NCBI GenBank assembly: GCA_002633005.1 | Contig: NMRA01000001.1 | Coordinates: 3,484,229 to 3,548,228 of the forward strand | DNA: 64,000 nucleotides | Direction of reading: 5' to 3' | From: Phoronis australis | Lineage: Eukaryota > Phoronida > Phoronidae | Shown: positions 56,998 through 64,000 of the stretch, piece by piece | Layout of the letters: the number at the start of each line of letters is the position of its first letter | How positions within the stretch are numbered: position 1 is the stretch's first letter | Notes under the pieces: model-generated | Told to the model about the DNA's origin: nothing | Databases searched by the model: none | What the model saw: the letters and a program-made list of their open reading frames with translations, nothing else | Made by a program: the position numbers and the translations under genes

Positions 56998-58193
56998 TGG
57001 GTTACGTTATTTAGACGGAGACTAAACAGCTTATGCACAATAAGCACCACCTCCATCCTGAAACATTTCCTACCTTTATTCTGCAATACCTTTATTCTGC
57101 AAAGTGCCCACCCCGACCTTTCCCCGCAGTTGTCGAGTACTTACTCGTCTGAGACGTAAGTCTCGGTTGTTGAATTATAAAAACTCGAATAACAAATACC
57201 CAAATTAGTTTTAGGCTTAACGGGGTTAGTGTTTACGGACCATTGTTTTGCATAACGATTATTGATTTAGCAGCATTTACAGTCGAACCGTGCTATAACG
57301 AAAGTCTCTTACAATGAGCGTTTTAGAAAATTCGGAGACGAGTTTGTGGTAAAACGGTTCGACTGTATTATCTATTAATATCCTTGAAGTGACCATCTAG
57401 AACGTAGAATATATTCTTGATCACAAAAAGTATGTCTCAAACGTTTCTTTCTATGGCAGAGAACAAGTTTCCCCAACGCGCAATTCAGGGTTACTGTATT
57501 GTCTTGTCAATCGGAGGTGATTTCGCAATGTGTTTTAAAGTTACGAAACAACAGTGTTCATCTAAGCAGAAAAATTGTGAAAAACCATTTTGTACAGTGG
57601 AACGAACAAACCTCTTTCACATTTTCTAGGTCAAACCTCAAGCTTTGCATGTATTTGTTCATGTCTTATATCGTGAAATTAAAATGTCAGCTATGTACCA
57701 GCAATTTCTCCTTTTATTTATGCAGTCGGCCAGTCTGCAATAATTTTAGCGCACGTGTCCCACAAAAAATCTATTCGTCAGACAGGAGACTTGTGTTGAC
57801 ATTGTAGGTTATTTAAAGACCAGGAGGCTTAGAAGGTGTCATCAAAATAAGCAATTAGCAGACTAAAAAAGAAAATCGAATTCGACCTTTTACTCTCATA
57901 AAGCGGTCTCACAACGTTTTTTACCTGGACAGAATCCAGTTTCCGTCATCAACCCAAATCACAGAAAAGGCTTTCAAGCGCCATTTTATTTTTTTAAATA
58001 TGGGGTGTCCAACACCAATAAACTCTAAAGGGTTTCGTTGAGGCGCTGATGGTTTCGATGTTCTATGGAAATCTTATCACGGCGAGGAATATTATGAGAC
58101 TGAAGAGGGAGGGTGACAAGTGTAGTTGAACATGGTGTTAACCGGGCAGGGTTGGGGTGAAATCAGTGGGTGGTGACCGTAGTGCATGGAACA

Positions 58194-58199
58194 TTTATT
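58194..58199 (-). terminator. Polyadenylation signal for the methyltransferase gene
   Basis: AATAAA on the minus strand, about 117 bases past the methyltransferase stop at 58316-58318. It is the first canonical signal downstream and gives a plausible short 3' UTR. Confidence 0.6.
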
Positions 58200-58315
58200 G
58201 AGCAAATTTGTTCATATTCCAAGTAGAGACACTAGTCTTGCCCTTAACAGCCTTTTCACAGGGATAAATACCTAATATCGACAAAGACGCCTTTCTGTGC
58301 TTGTTTTATGTGCAA

Positions 58316-59161
58316 TCATTGCTTGCACGATTTTCTCCATATCTTCAGAAACAGTGGAAATTGTGCAGTAAGCTGAACAATGTCACAATCATCCTTTTTG
58401 ATATTGAGAATACTTTCAACTTCCCTCTGTAACTTTTCGATTGTCATAAGTCCATCCGGGTTCAATTTTGTATAATTCTGATATGCCGACGACGTACTGA
58501 TAGCCTTCATAATGCCAGTGACAGACATTGTCTGCTCAATTTTCAGCGAACTGTCATACAAGACTGCACAACTATTTGGAAATTCAACGTCTTTGTAGCC
58601 ATTGAGCCTGCTGAAAAACTTTTCAGCTATTTCTTTCGGAAATTCTTGTCTCCAAGTCTTTTGAAATCGGCCAATGGCTTGCGAAAGTTGTTCCCCTTTA
58701 GAATGGTTCAGGAAGATGTACTCAGAACGGTGATAACCACAGAATGCTAAACAGCCAAATGGTTTCAAAATTCTGTCAGCTTCCTTCAGAAATGCCGCCA
58801 TGTCAAACCAGTGCGCTGCTGTAAAGGCAGTCACTAGCTCAACGCTTTTGTCGTCTGCTTCTAGTTTCTCTGCGCTTCCAACTTGGAAGGTGATGTTGGG
58901 ACAACAATGGTTCTTTTTAGCGTAGGCAACTTGGCTCTCACTGACGTCAGTAGCGATCACGTGCTTAAAATGTGGCGCCAGGGGTGCTGTTCCTTGTCCA
59001 TTTCCGCATCCGACATCTAGTGCCAGCTCAAACGGAGAGTGCAGTTTAACAGATACGAAGTTAAGTATTTCTTTGTAAACTATCGCAGGATACAGCGGAC
59101 GAGAATTACTGTAGAGTGCAGCGTGCGTTTTTCCTGCAAACAGCTGCGATGCACTAGCCAT
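58316..59161 (-). CDS. SAM-dependent class I methyltransferase, 281 aa, intronless
   Basis: A complete single-exon frame from ATG at 59161 to TGA. It has the Rossmann methyltransferase signature: motif I LDVGCGNGQG at residues 48-57, an acidic Asp after strand 2 (IATDVSESQ, Asp72), the TAFTAAHWFD segment at 111-120, and RILKPFGCLAFCGY at 130-143. The AHWFD variant and overall length resemble the UbiE/COQ5-like group often annotated as putative methyltransferase DDB_G0268948-like, also related to bacterial and insect 'juvenile hormone'-type or trans-aconitate methyltransferases. The substrate cannot be told from sequence. The lack of introns in an intron-rich genome fits retroposition or lateral origin, or simply a small intronless gene family. 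Confidence 0.9.
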   Translation of the reverse strand: MASASQLFAGKTHAALYSNSRPLYPAIVYKEILNFVSVKLHSPFELALDVGCGNGQGTAPLAPHFKHVIATDVSESQVAYAKKNHCCPNITFQVGSAEKLEADDKSVELVTAFTAAHWFDMAAFLKEADRILKPFGCLAFCGYHRSEYIFLNHSKGEQLSQAIGRFQKTWRQEFPKEIAEKFFSRLNGYKDVEFPNSCAVLYDSSLKIEQTMSVTGIMKAISTSSAYQNYTKLNPDGLMTIEKLQREVESILNIKKDDCDIVQLTAQFPLFLKIWRKSCKQ

Positions 59162-59259
59162 TCTGTGAAGTTAACTTTTCACGCTCTAAAAAAGAAATGG
59201 TGTTCTAGAATCGAATCCTGGAAGGACCCATACGCGTAATGGAACGGGGGACGCCTCTT

Positions 59260-59525
59260 CACCATGCGCGCACCCAGCCTAAAACATAGGGGGCTCGAAT
59301 TGTTCGATATGCGGACTTTTTACTGAAAAAAATCAACGAGGACTAAAAAGGGGCCTCTAGGTTCAGGCCTGCCAATCGTGCATCCGCGCCGAATTCCTGT
59401 GGACTTTGCGGACTTTTGTCTCGTTTACTCGGACTTTTTGTTTCACTGAGGCGGACCTTTTCGCCCAATTCGCCAAATTGGGGGGTTCCTTCGAGCCCCC
59501 CCCCCCGGGTGCGCCCATGTTCACG
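59260..59525 (-). repeat. Dispersed repeat, inverted partner of 61503-61740
   Basis: Read against the reverse complement of 61503-61740, this stretch shares accatgcgcgcacccagcct, the middle run ctgaggcggacctttt, and the end ggtgcgcccatgttcacg. On the minus strand it is followed by ggattcgattc (59219-59209), close to a pol III B box, so a tRNA-derived SINE is possible. It lies just before the THAP relic, 0.1 kb from the methyltransferase start. Confidence 0.7.
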
Positions 59526-59606
59526 TATTTGGCGCGAAGTCGTTCGAATTTGCTTTAAGCATTGCATTTATTGTCTTTGCATCTTATCCAGCCTCTATTA
59601 CAATTA

Positions 59607-59702
59607 GTTAATAACGGCTTCCCGTAATTTTACTAATTAGTCGTGCCTTACTCCGGAAGTGACGCTTAGGGGATTAAGAATTTCCCGCCATTTCGTTTTC
59701 AC
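59607..59702 (+). repeat. Left inverted repeat of the THAP element
   Basis: About 95 bp that match the reverse complement of 60829-60906 at roughly 75-80 % by eye. The strongest block is ccggaagtgacg..agg(g)g.tt.agaatttcccgcc. The sequence also contains an ETS/CRE-like CCGGAAGTGACG, so a promoter role for the downstream gene is possible. Confidence 0.75.
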
Positions 59703-59793
59703 ATAGTCTGACTGTGTGACCTGTCGAATCAGTCATTGTTTTACCTCGGTTGTGATGAGTTCGGTTGTCCTTTGCGTTTGTTTACGTGTCAAC

Positions 59794-60694
59794 ATGACGC
59801 ACGGTTGCTGCGTACCGGGGTGTGCTCATTATGTTATCGTGCACTTGGTATGCCATTACACCACTTTCCGAAAGTTACACGCTCCGCGTACTTGGCCCGT
59901 TCGTGTGAAGAGTGCAGCGTTACCGTCCACGCAACGTACAAAGCAGTGGAGAATTACAGAGTGTGTGGCAAGCGTTTTCTGCCGTTGGATTGCGAAAGAG
60001 ATATGTACGCGGAATTGATGAAGGTTCCTGCAAAACTACGCCTGAAGAAGGGTACCATACTGTCGCTGTTGATTCCCGGTAGTGCCCCGTCACCACCCCC
60101 GAGAAGTGCATTTTTGAAGCTAGTAGCCTCGCGAGCTGTGGCCTCTAAAGTGACTGGAGGCGCTTCATCTACTGTCATCCGTGCCTCCGAATGCACCCAA
60201 GAGCGTGCAATTCCGGGAACAAGCAGTGATTCGCCCTGTGCTGGTGTCGTCTCCAGCCCAGAGCCTGTAAGCAGCCCTGCAGCGATGTTGAGTAGTCAAT
60301 ACAGGCCAAGTTCGACATCCAGTGGGGAGGACGTTCATCGTCTCGTGGTCAGGCCGGTGAGCCAAACTTTGATAAGTTTATTGTGGACTTGAATAAAGTA
60401 TTGGGGCTATTTAGAAGGTGCCAAGTTTGTGGCAAGGGAGTCACACGGCTGGATGTAAGCGGTTTGGGTGCTCAGGTCACCATCCAGTGGGAACAGCACG
60501 GGCATTACATTGAGGTTGGCATAACAGTGCACACCTTGTATTTTGAACCAAGACGTCCCACCACGTCTATTCTCAGTCTCTGCCTCAGCCCTCTCAACAG
60601 CTGTCTGTATTCTGCCTCACTATACTCGGTATCAAACATCATATCCATCCACTGCTACTACAAACTAAAAGATTCTGAAATCCAACGTAATTGA
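59794..60694 (+). pseudogene. Decayed THAP-domain gene, probably from a DNA transposon
   Basis: The THAP zinc module starts in one frame (ATG 59794, MTHGCCVPGCAHY, the C-x-C pair), then must shift frame to reach GMPLHHFPK, YRVCGKRFLPLDCERDMYAE and RLKKGTILSLLIP, the usual end of a THAP domain. The expected CxxH reads CGKR, so the zinc-ligand His is lost. After a Ser/Pro-rich stretch another shift near 60350 is needed to continue into FDKFIVDLNKVLGLFRRCQV CGKG, a cysteine pair seen downstream of THAP in transposon-derived proteins. At least two frameshifts plus a lost ligand argue for a pseudogene. No DDE/RNase H-like transposase core is present, so if it is an element, it is internally deleted. 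Confidence 0.65.
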
Positions 60695-60828
60695 GTTATC
60701 TAACAACCTAGCTTGTCGTAGAATACTCGTCGATGGGAAATGGGCCGTGACGACAATTTTAGGGGACCAGCACAAACCAACAGTAGAACAGATCCCCATA
60801 GTAACTCGAACGCACTAGAAACGAAACG

Positions 60829-60906
60829 GCGGGAAATTCTCAACCCCCTGAACGTCACTTCCGGTAGTGCACGACCAATAACATTAAGCAGAGCCGTAGT
60901 TAACTG
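60829..60906 (-). repeat. Right inverted repeat of the THAP element
   Basis: Inverted partner of 59607-59702, reading ggcgggaaattctcaacccc then ctgaacgtcacttccggtag on the + strand. Together the two arms enclose about 1.13 kb containing the THAP relic. Matching is gapped near the outer edge, so the exact ends and any target duplication are unclear. Confidence 0.75.
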
Positions 60907-61050
60907 AAGTATATATCTGCGATAATCCATAGAGGAACTGTATTTTTACTAAAAATGACACGAAAAAGGTTGCCTTGCACTTTAAGCTATGATCTTATTT
61001 GCAAGCGTATTTTAACATTTTAAATTATCGGTGGCTAATGTTCTCTCGTT

Positions 61051-61092
61051 GTTTCACTAACCGACTATAAATAACATGACTTGACTTGACTT
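61051..61092 (+). mobile_element. Second copy of the TTGAC-tail retroelement end
   Basis: Matches 17739-17778 at about nine positions in ten, followed by three TTGAC units. Located between the THAP relic and the inverted SINE-like repeat. Confidence 0.5.
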
Positions 61093-61502
61093 GTCTCTTA
61101 TTTTCTGCAATTTACCTTATTTGACATGTGTTTATTCACACTATTGCTCAATGATATCAATTTGTCTCTTGCTGGATAATCTTTATGAAATGTAGAAATG
61201 CGCATGTAATCAGCTCGCAGCTTACTATAGTAAACAGATCTGATCAAATGGCCTGGTTCGTTTTTGGGTTGTTCTATATGTTAGGGGGGGGGGCTTCATA
61301 AAAAACATCAGGCCATTTAGGTCACACTCAACAGGTTTTGAATCACCGATGAATTTAGCCTGTTCTGATTGGAAGATGCTAGTTGTCCCGTTGACCAATT
61401 TGCTACCCAATCATGGCTTAAACCTGCCATATTTATTGCACACACGCCCGCTTGACATCTCTACGGTCCATGAAACAACAATGTCTGCCCCGGCCCCAGT
61501 GG

Positions 61503-61740
61503 CCGTCCACATGCGTGCACCAAGGGGAGGGTGGGGGAGCTCGGTGGGCAAAAAGGTCCGCCTCAGAGAAAACAAGAAGTCCAAGACAATGAGACATAAG
61601 TTCACTTAAAAGGCGCGAATGCACAATTCATAGCTCTGAACGCGTTTTTTTTTAGTTCCCCGTATTTTTTGTTAGTAAAAGGTCCACATTGCCAAACATT
61701 CTACCCCCCCTATATTTTAGGCTGGATGCGCGCATGGTCT
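61503..61740 (+). repeat. Dispersed repeat, inverted partner of 59260-59525
   Basis: Inverted copy of the repeat on the other side of the THAP relic. It ends aggctggatgcgcgcatggtct. The following bases (aatgggagttccctgggagatttgactcc) could be a degenerate pol III promoter remnant. No coding content. Confidence 0.7.
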
Positions 61741-61776
61741 AATGGGAGTTCCCTGGGAGATTTGACTCCTTCTCTA

Positions 61777-61850
61777 CTGTCTCTGCTGGCACTCATATAT
61801 TAGGGGAGTCTGTCTCTGCTGGCACTCATATATTAGGGGAGTCTGTCATC
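61777..61850 (+). repeat. Two exact tandem units of about 37 bp
   Basis: The unit ctgtctctgctggcactcat atattaggggagt appears twice back to back with no visible change, so the duplication is recent. Confidence 0.85.
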
Positions 61851-62040
61851 AGTCATGATGGTGTCAGTCGTATGAAATCAGGGACAAGTTCTCATGCTCG
61901 TGTGCGGGTATTGTATATATAGATGTGTTTAATGTCCTCATGCTTGGTATTTCGTGGAGATGATATAACCCGTTACGCACGAGAACGGCCATAGACCGGG
62001 AGAAGATCTTGCACAACAACAGGGCGGTCCTCGCTCGTAT

Positions 62041-62634
62041 ACACGCAGGTATCATTCAGCAGTAGCACGCGCTTTATCACTGGCTGATGTAACCTCGGCA
62101 GTCATTGGTTAGCTTCACAACAAAGAAAGAAAATGGCGGACCATGAAAGGTTTTTAGCTTTAATTGACATGCAAGTAGCGGAGCAGCAACTATTTCGTTT
62201 CTGCAGTAGATGTTTAATAGCCGCGTGTTAGCTTGAAGCACATACATGTACACACACATCTGGCCGATTTAACCAGTGTGTTATTCATACTATGAATATA
62301 GGACAGCAACGTAAACAAAAGCCCAGCGACATAGAAAGAGGTACTCCGAGAAGGCGCAACCAAAATTTTCTGGGCCATTCACACTTCTTGAACACGAATT
62401 AAGCACCGGTTTGTATGTACAACCTAGGAAGCAATAAGTTCCTAAGTACAACAGACCAAAATTTTACACAGGCTTAGTTCCGCTCCATCAATCATGCCAG
62501 TTTGTTTGCGTAAAGCGCTACCTGTTGAGAATTCGACAAGCCAATCAGAAACGCCGGTGTAAAAAGGCCCGAGGAAAATTAAATGATACCTGCGTGTAGT
62601 CTCTGCCACCTAGCGACACGCAGGGAACCAGCGA
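62041..62634 (+). repeat. Left arm of a 1.95-kb inverted repeat
   Basis: Imperfect inverted copy of 63433-63989. Shared landmarks are acacgcaggtatcattcag, taacctcggcagtcattggt, aaagaaagaaaatggcgga, gcacatacatgtacac, agcgctacctgttgagaatt and ggaaccagcga. Numerous small indels separate the arms. Near the inner end the sequence aatgatacctgcgtgt (about 62582-62597) is itself the inverse of the outer end, so each arm may be a separate 557-bp element. Confidence 0.85.
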
Positions 62635-63129
62635 TCACGGCGGTCCCCATTGGGGATCATTTGAATCTCCCGGGACAAACTATCAGAGACCTCAATATAC
62701 TGGTAGTTAAAAGCAGGCTGCCGGACTTCCACTCGCGTAAAAAGTGCGAGCTGAAGTTCACATGAACGTAGAGGTCAGAAATCAGTAACAAATAGGCTAC
62801 AGTCTTGAGCGACACTTGGCAAACTGAAGAAAAGACGACGTCGGAGATGATGACGAAGATGACGAATATTATGATGGTGGTGGCGATAATGAACAACATC
62901 ACAACATTCATATGACGAACTTAGATGTCATAAATCAATAAGAAATACGCTACAGTCTAGTTCAATAGAAGCTAAACCAACATCAAATGCAGCAAGAGCT
63001 GTCAACAAAGGAACAGCGCTATCAGAAAATCTCGAATAATTCAAAAAGTTAGACGTCGTAGCGAAAAATGGAAAATATCGTCTGAAAGCCCGTCCAAAAC
63101 TTTATCTAGATTGATAGTGTGCTTTGCCG

Positions 63130-63258
63130 GTGACCCTTGGTTCATTATGATCCACTAGTGTAGTACAGCACCTAATAATTTCAAACCAACACTACAGACT
63201 GGCATGAAATTATTAGGTGCTGTACTACACTACTGGATCATAATGAACCAAGGGTCAC
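63130..63258. repeat. Near-perfect hairpin, 54-bp arms, 21-base loop
   Basis: The arm 63130-63183 (gtgacccttggttcattatg..) pairs with 63205-63258 at 53 of 54 positions. It is much better preserved than the surrounding 1.95-kb inverted repeat and lies in its middle, so it is probably a younger insertion. Its transcript would be a long RNA duplex. Confidence 0.9.
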
Positions 63259-63432
63259 TGGAAAAGCCTGCTTTGGAGGAAATCCCCCAAAATGAGTTAA
63301 ACGTTACTTACTTGGATTCACGTAATGAACAGCCGTTGAGCGAATATGCATGCGCTGGTCCAGTCACTTGCCTAAGGACTGTTCTTATCAGTGGATGACC
63401 TACTTTACATCGCAGGTCTTATCCTCGCTGGT

Positions 63433-63989
63433 TCCTTGTGTGTCCGCTAAGTGGTAGTGAACACATAGGTATCATTTGATTTTCCTCGGGAATTTTTTTA
63501 CACCGGAGTTTTTGATTGGCTTATCGAATTCTCAACAGGTAGCGCTTTACGTAAACAAACTGGAATGACTGATGGAGGAAGTGTAAATGTGGATATAGTT
63601 TGTGGTCTGTTATATAGACAGGTCAGTGCTTAATTCATGTTCAAGAAATGTGAATAAGAAAATTGCGGTTGTTCCTTTTCGTAGTGCATTTTTCTACTGT
63701 CGCTTACTTTTGTTTACGTTGCTGTCCTGTATTCACACGGTATGAATTACACAACGGTGAAATCGACCAGATGTGTGCGCATCTCAGTGTACATGTATGT
63801 GCTTCAACCACGCTGCTATTAAATCGCGTTACTGCAGAAACGAAACATTTGCTGTTACGCCGCTGACAAGGCTAAAAACCGTTCATAGTCCGCCATTTTC
63901 TTTCTTTGTTGTAAAGCTAACCAATGACTGCCGAGGTTATATCAACCAGCTGGTGATAAAACGTGTGCTACTGAATGATACCTGCGTGT
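63433..63989 (-). repeat. Right arm of a 1.95-kb inverted repeat
   Basis: Inverted counterpart of 62041-62634, ending ctgaatgatacctgcgtgt 11 bases before the window ends. The outer limit could extend past the window. No open frame in it has recognisable protein features. Confidence 0.85.
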
Positions 63990-64000
63990 TCAGACACCCA

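Larger units (their letters stand above)
50475..58193. other. Gene-poor spacer between BTB and methyltransferase genes
   Basis: I see no convincing coding sequence. Contents are the repeat copy at 52058-52570, three CACGTG E-boxes (54147, 54217, 54261), an inverted pair of about 80 bp (54689-54768 and 55341-55419), and a 552-bp assembly gap (56034-56585) inside a probable DNA element. The open frames across the gap are artefacts of Ns. Confidence 0.6.

Overview
This is animal nuclear DNA. It is AT-rich, densely intron-bearing and full of small mobile elements and simple repeats, with two assembly gaps. The largest gene is a complete talin. Together with an intronless class I methyltransferase, a small BTB-domain gene and many tRNA-like and inverted-repeat elements, it suggests an invertebrate. 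A marine lophotrochozoan such as a mollusc is a tentative guess; the sequence alone does not settle the phylum.

Layout. 1-1702 is a direct duplication of about 0.86 kb with a single N near the junction, possibly two haplotypes placed in tandem. 3594-39416 is talin on the + strand. I assembled 49 coding exons with consistent phases and GT/AG borders, giving 2,555 residues: F0-F1-F2-F3 FERM head, linker, the helical-bundle rod, the actin-binding THATCH module and a C-terminal dimerisation helix. A long 3' UTR probably follows. 44663-50402 is a two-exon BTB/POZ-like gene on the - strand with a TATA box and a perfect CRE upstream and a 5.1 kb intron. 58316-59161 is a single-exon SAM-dependent methyltransferase on the - strand. 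59607-60906 is a decayed THAP-domain gene between inverted repeats of about 95 bp, bracketed by two inverted copies of another repeat. 61.8-64 kb is dominated by an inverted repeat with arms of nearly 600 bp plus an almost perfect 54-bp hairpin.

The genes are not functionally linked. Talin couples integrins to actin, the BTB protein is probably a protein-interaction adaptor, and the methyltransferase is metabolic or of unknown substrate. The most unusual signals are in and around the talin introns. Minisatellites abut exon borders, and two of them look like multiplied copies of the border itself. A tandem duplication copied an intron end plus exon start. A TISU-like start context sits on the talin ATG. 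I found no clearly new biological system.
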